DNA from: Acidimicrobiia bacterium
Lineage (GTDB): Bacteria; Actinomycetota; Acidimicrobiia; Acidimicrobiales; Poriferisodalaceae
Reading direction: 5' to 3'
Length of the DNA stretch: 39,601 nucleotides
Assembly: GCA_022827265.1 (NCBI GenBank)
Contig: JAJDTF010000155.1
Coordinates: forward strand, 1-39,601
Shown piece by piece: positions 25,033 through 32,551 of this stretch. The notes under the pieces were generated by a model. It was not told where the DNA came from. It did no database searches and saw nothing but the letters and a program-made list of their open reading frames with translations. Numbering within the stretch: the stretch's first letter is position 1; each line of letters begins with the position of its first letter. The position numbers and the translations under genes were made by a program.

Positions 25033-25625
25033 GCCGCTGGGCCGAGCGAGGCGACATACCCCGCGGCGCCGAGTACGACGACCGCTGGGCCCAAAAGGCA
25101 GCGCGCGGCGAGTCGATTCACGGCGAAGCCGACTTGGTTGATTCACTGCTGCCGCGAGGCGGCAGCGTGCTCGACGCAGGGTGCGGCACCGGCCGGGTCG
25201 CCATCGAGCTGGCCCAGCGCGGCCATCACGTCGTCGGCGTCGACTTGGACCCCGCCATGCTCGACCTCGCACGCAACAAGGCGCCGCAGCTTTCGTGGAT
25301 TCAGGGCGACCTGGCCAGCACCGTCATTTCGGGCGACGCCGGCGAGCGCCGGCTGTTCGACGCTGCGGTGGCCGCGGGCAACGTGATGATCTTCCTCGAA
25401 CGCGGCACCGAAGCCGCGGTGATGGCCAATGTCGCTGCGCACCTGCGCCCTGGTGGCGTGCTGGTGGCGGGCTTCCAGCTCAGCGACGGCTACTTGGCGC
25501 TGCACGTGTACGACGCACTCGCCGAGCGCAACGGGCTGGAGCTCGACGCCCGTTACTCAACGTGGGAAGGCGCCCCGTTCGACGGGGGCGACTACGCGGT
25601 GTCGGTTCATCGCCTCGCGGGCTGA
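25029..25625 (+). CDS. class I SAM-dependent methyltransferase, apparent CTG start
   Basis: A 198-residue methyltransferase. Motif I is VLDAGCGTGRVAIELA, followed by VVGVDLDPAMLDLA (motif II acidic residue) and GGVLVAGFQL. The conserved N-terminal region AEYDDRW...GESIHGEADLV lies upstream of the only canonical-type start (TTG 25134), so that start would cut into the fold. The only suitable upstream codon in frame is CTG at 25029. It overlaps the preceding TGA stop as CTGA and has GGGAGG four bases before it. An in-frame stop at 25008 closes the frame further up. I therefore infer a CTG start. It is probably co-expressed with the enoyl-CoA hydratase. The methyl acceptor is unknown. Confidence 0.75.
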   Translation: MSRWAERGDIPRGAEYDDRWAQKAARGESIHGEADLVDSLLPRGGSVLDAGCGTGRVAIELAQRGHHVVGVDLDPAMLDLARNKAPQLSWIQGDLASTVISGDAGERRLFDAAVAAGNVMIFLERGTEAAVMANVAAHLRPGGVLVAGFQLSDGYLALHVYDALAERNGLELDARYSTWEGAPFDGGDYAVSVHRLAG

Positions 25626-25690
25626 GGCGCGGGACCGAGCGGCCTGCGAGCGAAGCGAATGAGAGCGGTGAACGCAGGGTCGGGCGTGGC
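25620..25690 (+). repeat. dispersed repeat, intergenic copy C
   Basis: The first ~45 bases match copy A (GGCTGAG...GACCGAGCGGC...GCGAGCGAAGCGAATG), then about 13 bases are missing and the GAGAGCGG..A.C.CAGGG tail follows. The element fills the entire space between the convergent methyltransferase and small-protein genes and includes the methyltransferase stop codon. CCTGCG (25643-25648) and CGCAGG (25673-25678) can pair, so it may also act as a terminator. Confidence 0.65.
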
Positions 25691-25993
25691 TCAGTCGGTG
25701 GGCAGGCGGGCGAGGAGCTCGATCTTGCGCTCCTCGTACTCGTCGAAGCTGATCTCGTCGTTGTCGAATTGAGTCTGCACCTCTTCGACAAGGCGAATCA
25801 GGTCAGCCGCCGACAGCTCCTCGTCGAGGTTGCCGTCGAGCACGGCACCCGTGCCTTCGGACTCGGGTGTCTCGTTGACCAGCGGACCGCTCTGGGGAAT
25901 CTTGCCCATGCGCTTGGCGCGTTTGGCCTCGGCCTTCGCCTTCTTGGCCCGGTCCCTCTGCAGTTTCTCGAACGTTGTGCGACCGGCCGCCAT
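25691..25993 (-). CDS. small highly charged protein of unknown function
   Basis: A 100-residue protein in two parts. The N-terminal ~30 residues (FEKLQRDRAKKAKAEAKRAK) are strongly basic and helical, as in a small conserved actinobacterial family. The C-terminal ~40 residues are acidic, and DEISFDEYEERKIELL resembles a SHOCT-like short helical motif (residue pattern hydrophobic-acidic-E-E-x-x-x-K-x-x-LL). There is no signal peptide or membrane segment. The ATG at 25993 has GAGG eight bases upstream. It lies alone upstream of a repeat-filled 65-base gap. No function can be assigned. Confidence 0.7.
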   Translation of the reverse strand: MAAGRTTFEKLQRDRAKKAKAEAKRAKRMGKIPQSGPLVNETPESEGTGAVLDGNLDEELSAADLIRLVEEVQTQFDNDEISFDEYEERKIELLARLPTD

Positions 25994-26065
25994 GTCAATA
26001 CCTCGCGTCTGTCCAGCCGACCATGCTACTGGCGACCTGGTTGATTCCGGGTGCTGCCCAGCGGT

Positions 26066-27739
26066 TCAGGTCCCCGACCAGGCGTGATCGGCATAGCGGG
26101 TACGCAGGAGTTTCTTGTCGATCTTGCCGGTGCCTGTCAGCGGGATCTCGTCTGCGACGACGATGTCATCGGGAAGCCACCACGACGCCACACGGGGCCT
26201 GATCGCACCGAGCACGGCGCCGGCATCGAGCGTGGCTCCAGCGACGAGCTCGACGATGAGCAGCGGCCGTTCGCCCCAGCGCTCGTGCGGCAGGCCGATG
26301 ACCGCAGCGGCCGCCACACCCGGCGCGACGAGCGCAGCGTTCTCCAGCTCGATCGAGCTGATCCACTCGCCGCCGCTCTTGATGACATCCTTCGATCGGT
26401 CGGTCAGTGTCAGGTAGCCCTCGGCGTCGAGAGCACCAACGTCGCCCGTGCGCAGCCAGCCGCCATCGGTGGTCGGCAGGTGCGAGTCGGCGAATGCTTC
26501 GGGGTCTGCGAGTTCGCCGAGGTAGTACGCGCCGCACATCCACGGACCGCGTGCCTGTATCTCGCCGACGCTGCGCCCGTCATGGGGCAACACGTTCCCG
26601 TCTGGGTCGACCACGCGCAGTTCGATGCCGTACAGCTCGCGGCCGGCCTTCGCCTGGCGGTCACGCTGGGCGTCGCGGCTGGCGCGCTCGACCCGGTGCG
26701 TGAAGCGCCCCGACGTGCCCTGGGTCATCTCGGTCATGCCCCAGACGTGGCTGACCGTGACGCCGTAGTCATCCTCGAGCGTGTCTATGAGCACCCGTGG
26801 TGCGGCCGAACCGCCGACGGCCACCTTCTGCAGGGAGAGCACGGTGCGCCCGGTGTCTTGCAGGTACTGCACCACGCCGAGCCAGATCGTGGGAACCCCG
26901 GCCGAGAACGTGATGTCCTCGGCTTCTATGAGGTTCACGATGGCCTCGGGGCTGAGGTCGGGACCGGGCAGCACGAGCTTCGCGCCGCTCATCGCGGTGG
27001 CGAACGGCAGTGCCCAGCCGTTGACGTGGAACATCGGCACGGTGCCGAGCACGGCGTGGCCCGAGTGCACGTCGTGGCCGTCGCCGGTGCAGGTGGCCCA
27101 GGTCTGCAGCACGATCGACCGGTGGCTCTGCAGCACGCCCTTGGGGTTGCCGGTGGTGCCCGACGTGTAGCAGAGCGTTGCGGCCGCCCGCTCGTCGAAG
27201 TCGGGCCACGCCGCAGGGCCCGGTACGCCCGCGATCCAGTCCTCGTACGCGATCTCACCCGGCAGCCCGGCCGGCGCATCGAGCCGGCCGAGCACCACCC
27301 AGCGGCGGACCGTAGGCGTGCGCGGGGCGAGCCGCGCAGCGATCTCGGTGAACGACTGGTCGACGAGCACGATGCTGTCGGCGGCGTCATTGAGGATGAA
27401 GGCGAGCTGGTCGTCATGCAGCCGGGGGTTGACCGTGTGCAGCACGGCACCGATGCCGGTGATGCCGTAATAGGCCTCCAGGTGGCGGTGGTCGTTGCAT
27501 GCGATGGTGGCAACGCGGTCACCTGTGCCGATGCCGTCGGCAATCAGCGCCCCCGACACCAGCCGGGCCCGCTCGGCCACCTCCCGCCAGGTGCTGCGCG
27601 TGGTGGCCCCCGCCGAGTCCACCGACACCACATCGGTGCTGGCATGGCTGCGGGCCGCGTAGGAGATGAGGCTCGAGACCAGCAGCGGCCGATCCATGGT
27701 GTTGCCGAGCAGTGTCGGCTCGGTGGGCACTGCTGTCAT
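26066..27739 (-). CDS. acyl-CoA synthetase (AMP-forming), medium/long-chain type
   Basis: A 557-residue ANL ligase. The P-loop is [21 protein letters not shown] is the typical motif of the AlkK/medium-chain acyl-CoA ligase group, [13 protein letters not shown] the adenine-binding region, and [18 protein letters not shown] the hinge; [12 protein letters not shown] has the C-terminal catalytic lysine. It would activate a fatty or alicyclic acid to its CoA ester. It is the upstream neighbour of the charged small protein and, with only 37 bases between, lies downstream of the epoxide hydrolase on the same strand. Chain length and substrate cannot be told. Confidence 0.92.
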   Translation of the reverse strand: MTAVPTEPTLLGNTMDRPLLVSSLISYAARSHASTDVVSVDSAGATTRSTWREVAERARLVSGALIADGIGTGDRVATIACNDHRHLEAYYGITGIGAVLHTVNPRLHDDQLAFILNDAADSIVLVDQSFTEIAARLAPRTPTVRRWVVLGRLDAPAGLPGEIAYEDWIAGVPGPAAWPDFDERAAATLCYTSGTTGNPKGVLQSHRSIVLQTWATCTGDGHDVHSGHAVLGTVPMFHVNGWALPFATAMSGAKLVLPGPDLSPEAIVNLIEAEDITFSAGVPTIWLGVVQYLQDTGRTVLSLQKVAVGGSAAPRVLIDTLEDDYGVTVSHVWGMTEMTQGTSGRFTHRVERASRDAQRDRQAKAGRELYGIELRVVDPDGNVLPHDGRSVGEIQARGPWMCGAYYLGELADPEAFADSHLPTTDGGWLRTGDVGALDAEGYLTLTDRSKDVIKSGGEWISSIELENAALVAPGVAAAAVIGLPHERWGERPLLIVELVAGATLDAGAVLGAIRPRVASWWLPDDIVVADEIPLTGTGKIDKKLLRTRYADHAWSGT

Positions 27740-27776
27740 CAGCGGCGACTCCGGGCGAGACCTTGCGGGTCTCCGG

Positions 27777-28907
27777 TCATCGGAGCAGGCTGAAGAAGGC
27801 GCGCACGTCGTGGACGAACAGCTCGGGCTGCTCGAAGGCCGCGAAGTGGCCGCCTGCAGGCATGTCGGTCCAGTGCCGGATGTCGGAATAGATCGGCTCG
27901 GACCATGAGCGCACCGGCGGGATGATCTCGGCCGGGAACTTGGCCACGCCAGTCGGAACGTCCACCGTCATGCGGGGAAGCTGACGGAAGCTCTCCCAGT
28001 ACAGGCGGCCCGACGAGGCCGCGTTGGCATTCAGCCAGTACAGCATGACGTTGTCGAGCATCTCGTCGCGGCCCAGCGTGTTCTCCGGGTGGCCGTCGCA
28101 GTCGGTCCATGCCCAGAACTTCTCCAAGATCCACGCCGCCTGGCCGGCAGGCGAATCGGTGAGGCCGTAGCCGAGCGTCTGGGGGCGGGTGGACTGCTGC
28201 TTCGAATAGCCCGAGTCCCAATCGTTGTAGTGCTTGGCTTTGGTGAGGGCCGAGATCTCCTCGTCGTTGGGCTCGCGGTCCTTGGGGCGGCTGCCGCGCA
28301 TCACCATGTTCAGGTGGATGCCGATGCAGCGGTCGGGGTGGCGGCTGCCGAGCGCACTGGTGACGGCTGATCCCCAGTCGCCGCCCTGAGCGCCGAAGCG
28401 GTCGTAGCCCAAGCCGGTCATGAGCTCAGCCCAGCAGTCGGCGATCTTCTCGATGCCCCAGCCGGGCTCGGTGGGCTTGTCGCTGAAGCCGTACCCGGGC
28501 AGCGACGGGCAGATCACATGAAATGCGTCGGACGCATCGCCGCCGTGTGCGACCGGATCGGCCAGGGGCTCGATGACCTTGTGGAACTCGACGACCGAGC
28601 CGGGCCAGCCGTGGGTGATGACGATCGGCATCGCGTCGGGCTCGGGGGAGCGGACGTGGATGAAGTGCACCTTCATGCCGTCGACGTCGGCCATGTACTG
28701 GTCGAACCGGTTGAGCGCGGCTTCGCTGGCTCGCCAGTCGTAGGTGTTGGCCCAGTAGTCGCAGACTTCCTGGACGTAGGCGAGGGGGATGCCTTGGGAC
28801 CAGTCGTCGACCGGTTCGGCGTCTGGCCAGCGGGTCCTTGCCAGGCGGTCTTTGAGATCTGCTAGCTGTTCGTCCGGGACGTTGATCTGGAACGGTTCGA
28901 TCTGCAT
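27777..28907 (-). CDS. epoxide hydrolase (EHN domain + alpha/beta hydrolase)
   Basis: A 376-residue epoxide hydrolase. The N-terminal EHN domain is evident in FQINVPDEQLADLKDRLART and the DWSQGIPLAYVQEVCDYW segment. The hydrolase core has THGWPGSVVEF (oxyanion hole, about 98-108), SLPGYGFSDKP, and the nucleophile Asp177 in GGDWGS; the C-terminal GGHFAAFEQPELF provides the general-base histidine. It opens an epoxide ring to a diol, typical of juvenile-hormone/terpenoid- or xenobiotic-epoxide-like substrates. The start at ATG 28907 has a TACCGT box six bases upstream and no Shine-Dalgarno sequence. It precedes the acyl-CoA synthetase on the same strand. Confidence 0.93.
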   Translation of the reverse strand: MQIEPFQINVPDEQLADLKDRLARTRWPDAEPVDDWSQGIPLAYVQEVCDYWANTYDWRASEAALNRFDQYMADVDGMKVHFIHVRSPEPDAMPIVITHGWPGSVVEFHKVIEPLADPVAHGGDASDAFHVICPSLPGYGFSDKPTEPGWGIEKIADCWAELMTGLGYDRFGAQGGDWGSAVTSALGSRHPDRCIGIHLNMVMRGSRPKDREPNDEEISALTKAKHYNDWDSGYSKQQSTRPQTLGYGLTDSPAGQAAWILEKFWAWTDCDGHPENTLGRDEMLDNVMLYWLNANAASSGRLYWESFRQLPRMTVDVPTGVAKFPAEIIPPVRSWSEPIYSDIRHWTDMPAGGHFAAFEQPELFVHDVRAFFSLLR

Positions 28908-28913
28908 CCGAGC

Positions 28914-28919
28914 ACGGTA
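28914..28919 (-). promoter_or_regulatory. leaderless -10 box TACCGT for the epoxide hydrolase
   Basis: On the minus strand TACCGT is followed by six bases (GCTCGG) and the ATG at 28907. It fits TANNNT with the spacing expected when the ATG is the first transcribed codon. No ribosome binding site is present. Confidence 0.5.
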
Positions 28920-28962
28920 GTCCGCTGAGTGCGTTTGCTCCTTGGGTGTCCTCGCTCCCGGT

Positions 28963-29073
28963 GTGTGCGAGGGCAGGCGCGCCCGTGCTTCAAACAGAAG
29001 TGGCGCCTTTGCGCTGGCGCGGGGTTGCAGGGGCGCCGCATAACTGCGCGCGGTCACACCTGCCCTCGCACAC
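28963..29073. repeat. 111-bp segment bounded by perfect 15-bp inverted repeats
   Basis: GTGTGCGAGGGCAGG (28963-28977) is repeated in inverted form as CCTGCCCTCGCACAC (29059-29073), with 81 bases between. The segment lies in the 187-base space between the CoA transferase stop (29095) and the epoxide hydrolase start. It could be a miniature inverted-repeat element or a long stem-loop. I see no clear target duplication and no transposase gene nearby. Confidence 0.7.
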
Positions 29074-29094
29074 CCCTGCCTGCCGTGGTGCGCT

Positions 29095-31467
29095 TCACTC
29101 GTATGTGAAGCCGAGTTCGGCGGGGGGTGGGAGTTCGCCTCCTATGTGGCCGCCGGTGCGGAGGTCGGCAATCTGCTTCTCGCTGAGGCCGGCTACTTCG
29201 GTCATGACCTCGTTGGTGTGTTGATCGAAGAGGGGGGAAGGGCCGGCTTGGGTTGGACGGGTTCCGTCGAGGGTGAAGGGGGATGCGATGTGGCGCATGG
29301 GACCCGTGATTGGGTGATCGACGATCTCGATGCGTTCGGCGATGCGCTGGTAGTCGGGGGCCGTCCATGGGTCCCAGCAGAACTCGACGCGGGCGCCGGC
29401 CAGCCGCAGTACGGCCTGCAGGTCTGCCCGGGTTCGAACGGGCTCGCCGCGGCAGGTCCCAATCTCTTCGAGCAAGCCGAGGATCACGCTGACCGCGTTG
29501 TGGCCCGGGCCGGGATGGGCTGGGTCGTTGTCGGCGATGACGGCTAGGTAGCCGTCTGTGCCCCCGATGAAGCCGCTCCAGGAGGTGCCGGGTTCGCGGT
29601 TTCCCATGCGACCGATGTCTCGGCCTGCTGTGGAGGCCAGCACGAGTGCTTCGCCGCTGTGCTGCCAGGTTCCTTCTTGCTGGGAGACGTCGATTTCTAT
29701 GCCCTCGCCGGTGTGCTCGGCGTGGTGCAGACCGCTGAGCAGCGCGAATCCGGCGGTGATGCCGGCGATCGGGTCGGGGAAATAGATGTTGGAGATGCGG
29801 GCGCCCTCGTGCTCGTAGCCCTGCCGCTGACCCATCCCGCCCATGGCCTCGATGATCGAACCGAATCCCACCGCGCCCGCATACGGCCCGTCGACGCCGA
29901 ACGCCGGCATGCGCACCAGCACGATGCGGGGATTGACCTGGGCCAGCGTCTCGAAGTCGAGCCCGAGCTGGGGCAGCACGTGGGCCGAGAAGTTGGCGAC
30001 CAGGGCGTCGCAGTTGCGCACCAGCTCCATGAAGGCGGCGCGGCCCTCGGGCGTGGCGAGTGTGACGACGCAGTCGCGCTTGCCCTTGTTGACGGCGTTG
30101 AAATGCCCGCCTGCCTCGTAGAAGCGATTGTCCCCGACGAGGTGCTCGAGGCCGGGCGCCATGCCATGGTCATACGGCCGTTGAGTACGGAAGCCGTCGA
30201 ACGGGTTCTGCGCCTCGATCTTGATGACGTCGATGCCGAGCGGTGTCAGCAGGTTGCCGATGTACGGCCCGGCCCAGGCGATGGTCATCTCGATCACCCG
30301 CAGCTCGCGCGCCGGTCGCAGCGCCGCTGTGGCGGCACCGGCTGGCGGGCACGGGTCAGCACCCTGATCGCTCACTCGTTGCCCTGGCACGGGCAGGCCC
30401 GGCGCGGCGAAGGGCTGGATGGGCGCCAAGGCTGTTCCAGACGAGGTCTCGATCTCGCCGAGGAAGCCCCGGTCGGTGAGATGCTCGTCTTCCAGGGCGT
30501 CGAGCGGCGTCATCACCATGCCGACGGCCCAGGGCGTCTCGAGCGCGAACTGGAACAGTTCCCGCTTGGTCCGGGCGGCATACCAGGGCTCGATGACCTC
30601 GCGGATCACCTCGATGTGGCGGGCCCGGCGGTGGCGGTGGCTCAGCTCGGGATCGTCGATCCACTCGGGCATGCCGAGATGCAGGCACTGCATCTCCCAG
30701 TCGTCCCGCCGGATCGAGCCCGGGCACACGTAGCCGTCGGCGCAGCGGATGGCACCCGACGGGTATGCCGTGGGCGGGTGCGGCCCCACCAGCGGCCGGC
30801 GCCGCTGGCAGTGCAGCGAATCGCAATAGCAGAGCTCGACGGCGGTCAGCAGCGTCCCCAGCCATGACACATCCATGTGCGTCTCGGGCCGCCGCCGGAT
30901 GAGGTGTGCAGCCCATGCGGCGAGACCGCCGGCGCAGTACTGGGCCTGCCAGCCCGGCAGTCGCAGCGGTTCGAGGCCTTCGTCGCCGTTGAAGCCCAGG
31001 AAGCCCGTGGCGGTCTGCACCAGCAGCTCGTCGGCGATGACGCCGGGGTCGTCGGCATCAGCGCCCCAGGCCGTCACCGTCACGAGCTTGGGCACGTGCT
31101 CGCCCTGAGCGGCGCGGGCGGGCGGCCGCTGGGGATCCCACGGTGTGCCAACCAGCCCGGCCAACGTGTCGCTGGCGATCACCACGTCGGGCCACGAAGG
31201 GTCCACGCTGTCAGCAGCGCAGTTCAGCTTGCCGGCATTCAGATGCACATACAGCGGGCTGATCTCGTCGGATTCCAGCGGGATGTCGTCGACCGGTTGG
31301 CGTCGGGCAGGATCGCCGCCCGGCGGTTCCACCTTGACCACGGTGGCCCCCGCACCCGCCAGCAGCCGTCCGGCATACGGCCCGGCGATGCCGGTGGCCA
31401 GCTCCAACACCCGCATCCCCGCCAGCGGCGGCTGCTCCGCTGCGTCGGCGTCTATCGAATCTGGCAC
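29095..31467 (-). CDS. CaiB/BaiF-type CoA transferase, tandem two-domain fusion
   Basis: A 790-residue protein made of two CaiB/BaiF (class III CoA transferase) units in one chain. Unit 1 spans about residues 1-360: MRVLELATGIAGPYAGRLL, ATVVKVEPPGGDPAR, and THMDVSWLGTLLTA. Unit 2 starts near 390: LRVIEMTIAWAGPYIGNLL, IDVIKIEAQNPFDG, FGVDGPYAGAVGFG, and IEIDVSQQEGTW. Family members are normally ~400 residues and dimerise as interlocked rings, so the fusion could fold as an internal pseudo-dimer. It would move CoA between carboxylic acids. It starts with GTG at 31467 behind a TACGGT box, which suggests leaderless expression. The next gene, downstream on the same strand, is the epoxide hydrolase. 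Confidence 0.9.
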   Translation of the reverse strand: MPDSIDADAAEQPPLAGMRVLELATGIAGPYAGRLLAGAGATVVKVEPPGGDPARRQPVDDIPLESDEISPLYVHLNAGKLNCAADSVDPSWPDVVIASDTLAGLVGTPWDPQRPPARAAQGEHVPKLVTVTAWGADADDPGVIADELLVQTATGFLGFNGDEGLEPLRLPGWQAQYCAGGLAAWAAHLIRRRPETHMDVSWLGTLLTAVELCYCDSLHCQRRRPLVGPHPPTAYPSGAIRCADGYVCPGSIRRDDWEMQCLHLGMPEWIDDPELSHRHRRARHIEVIREVIEPWYAARTKRELFQFALETPWAVGMVMTPLDALEDEHLTDRGFLGEIETSSGTALAPIQPFAAPGLPVPGQRVSDQGADPCPPAGAATAALRPARELRVIEMTIAWAGPYIGNLLTPLGIDVIKIEAQNPFDGFRTQRPYDHGMAPGLEHLVGDNRFYEAGGHFNAVNKGKRDCVVTLATPEGRAAFMELVRNCDALVANFSAHVLPQLGLDFETLAQVNPRIVLVRMPAFGVDGPYAGAVGFGSIIEAMGGMGQRQGYEHEGARISNIYFPDPIAGITAGFALLSGLHHAEHTGEGIEIDVSQQEGTWQHSGEALVLASTAGRDIGRMGNREPGTSWSGFIGGTDGYLAVIADNDPAHPGPGHNAVSVILGLLEEIGTCRGEPVRTRADLQAVLRLAGARVEFCWDPWTAPDYQRIAERIEIVDHPITGPMRHIASPFTLDGTRPTQAGPSPLFDQHTNEVMTEVAGLSEKQIADLRTGGHIGGELPPPAELGFTYE

Positions 31468-31473
31468 CGGGTC

Positions 31474-31479
31474 ACCGTA
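31474..31479 (-). promoter_or_regulatory. leaderless -10 box TACGGT for the CoA transferase
   Basis: On the minus strand TACGGT is followed by six bases (GACCCG) and the GTG at 31467. It fits TANNNT at the fixed leaderless spacing, and no Shine-Dalgarno sequence is visible. Confidence 0.5.
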
Positions 31480-31493
31480 CCCTCCGAGCGAGA

Positions 31494-31556
31494 GGCTGAG
31501 CCCCTAGCCCGGGCCGGCGAGCGAAGCAAGCCAGAGCGGGAAGCAGAGGGCGTGGC
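31494..31556 (+). repeat. dispersed repeat, intergenic copy D
   Basis: This copy begins GGCTGAGCCCC as in copy A and carries GCGAGCGAAGC.A..AGAGCGG.A and the CAGAGGGCGTGGC end as in copy C. It sits between the divergent CoA transferase and polysaccharide deacetylase genes. It is the most diverged of the four copies and has internal gaps relative to A. Confidence 0.55.
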
Positions 31557-31576
31557 ATGTGCCGTCAGGGGTTCGG

Positions 31577-31582
31577 TAGGGT
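31577..31582 (+). promoter_or_regulatory. leaderless -10 box TAGGGT for the polysaccharide deacetylase
   Basis: TAGGGT, then six bases (CCGCGG), then the ATG at 31589. It fits TANNNT with leaderless spacing, without a Shine-Dalgarno sequence. Confidence 0.5.
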
Positions 31583-31588
31583 CCGCGG

Positions 31589-32476
31589 ATGAGTTCCGAA
31601 CAACCGTCCAACGGTCAGCACAACGGCGTCACCGTGTGTCTGAGTTTCGACTTCGATGCGGTCTCGATCTGGACCGGCCCCCGAGGGTCACGATCGCCCA
31701 ACCTGACCGCCCGCGGCGAGTTCGCCACCATCGGCGCGCACCGCCTGCTCGACCTGCTCGACGAGCGCAGCCTCCCGTCCACCTGGTTCATTCCTGGCCA
31801 CACCATCGACACCTTCGGCGACGTGTGCGCCCGGGTGGCTTCCGACGGTCACGAGGTGGGCTACCACGGCTACTGCCACGAAGCGCCCTCGTCGAAGCGG
31901 GACGAAGCCGACGAGCGGGCCATCCTGACCCGTTCGATGGACTGCCTGGAGCGGCTCGCGGGCGGGCCGCCGGTGGGGCACCGGGTGCCGGGCGGCAACT
32001 GCGGCGACCGCTGGATCAGCCTGCTCATCGAGCACGGCTTCTCCTATGACTCCTCCATGGCCCGCAACGACTACGCGCCCACATGGTGCCGGCTGGGCGA
32101 CGTGCCCACCACCGACGGCCCGCACCAGTTCGGCGACGAGGTCGACCTGGTGCAGCTGCCGTTCGACTGGATCCTCGACGACTGGCCGTACTTCAGCTAC
32201 GACGGTCCCACCGTGCAGGGCCTGCGCACGCCCGATCACGTCTATGACGTGTGGTCGGCCGAGTTCGATTACCTGAACGACCGGGTCGGCAGCGGGGTGT
32301 TCGTGCTCACCATGCACCCCCAGTGCATCGGGCGGGGCAGCCGGATGCTGATGCTCGAGCGGCTCATCGACCACATGGCAGCCCAGCCGGGCGTGACGTT
32401 CGCCACCATGGCTGCGGTGGCCGAGGGCTTCCGGGCCGCCGCCACGCCGGGGGACCGCGCCGGCCGTCGCCTGTAG
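31589..32476 (+). CDS. polysaccharide deacetylase family protein (NodB homology)
   Basis: A 295-residue NodB-fold protein. The first metal motif is SFDFDAVSIW (about residues 19-28), the second is YHGYCHEAP with the metal histidines, RVPGGNCGD is the arginine-proline motif, and FVLTMHPQCIGRG is the C-terminal histidine motif. The SFDFDA-x-x-W version and lack of a signal peptide recall cytoplasmic PuuE/PgdA-like enzymes that act on amides or imidazolones rather than on secreted chitin. So it may be an amidase of small molecules instead of a cell-wall deacetylase. It is divergent from the CoA transferase and followed by the second ATPase after a palindromic AT-rich region. Confidence 0.88.
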   Translation: MSSEQPSNGQHNGVTVCLSFDFDAVSIWTGPRGSRSPNLTARGEFATIGAHRLLDLLDERSLPSTWFIPGHTIDTFGDVCARVASDGHEVGYHGYCHEAPSSKRDEADERAILTRSMDCLERLAGGPPVGHRVPGGNCGDRWISLLIEHGFSYDSSMARNDYAPTWCRLGDVPTTDGPHQFGDEVDLVQLPFDWILDDWPYFSYDGPTVQGLRTPDHVYDVWSAEFDYLNDRVGSGVFVLTMHPQCIGRGSRMLMLERLIDHMAAQPGVTFATMAAVAEGFRAAATPGDRAGRRL

Positions 32477-32491
32477 CCAGCAGCTTGTTGA

Positions 32492-32532
32492 GACTATGTA
32501 ATCTGTAAATGCTAATAACACAATACATAGTC
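32492..32532. promoter_or_regulatory. 9-bp perfect inverted repeat over the promoter of the second ATPase
   Basis: GACTATGTA (32492-32500) and TACATAGTC (32524-32532) are perfect inverse complements separated by 23 bases, in a local AT-rich patch unlike the flanking GC-rich DNA. The right arm ends six bases before the -10 box (32539), so it covers the -35 region and could bind a dimeric regulator. Confidence 0.6.
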
Positions 32533-32538
32533 ACCTGC

Positions 32539-32544
32539 TACCCT
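32539..32544 (+). promoter_or_regulatory. leaderless -10 box TACCCT for the second ATPase
   Basis: TACCCT ends seven bases before the ATG at 32552. The spacing is the same as for the first AAA/DUF4143 gene (TAGCGT, seven bases, ATG 3185). There is no Shine-Dalgarno sequence. Confidence 0.5.
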
Positions 32545-32551
32545 CGTGGTC

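Noticed and set aside
25029..25060. GCTGAGCCGCTGGGCCGAGCGAGGCG resemblance to the dispersed repeat at the methyltransferase start
   Set aside because: Only about 20 of 26 bases match, without the diagnostic middle, and the segment encodes conserved N-terminal residues of the methyltransferase.
26630..26720. Peptide [14 protein letters not shown] in the acyl-CoA synthetase, similar to the ERERQAQ repeat peptide
   Set aside because: The DNA does not align with the dispersed repeat, and related ligases normally have a charged segment at this position.
26051..27793. 580-codon plus-strand frame opposite the acyl-CoA synthetase
   Set aside because: It has His/Arg/Gly-rich low-complexity composition and no ribosome binding site; the minus strand has complete ligase motifs.
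29659..30867. 402-codon plus-strand frame opposite the CoA transferase
   Set aside because: Antisense shadow of the CaiB-type gene with no family features.
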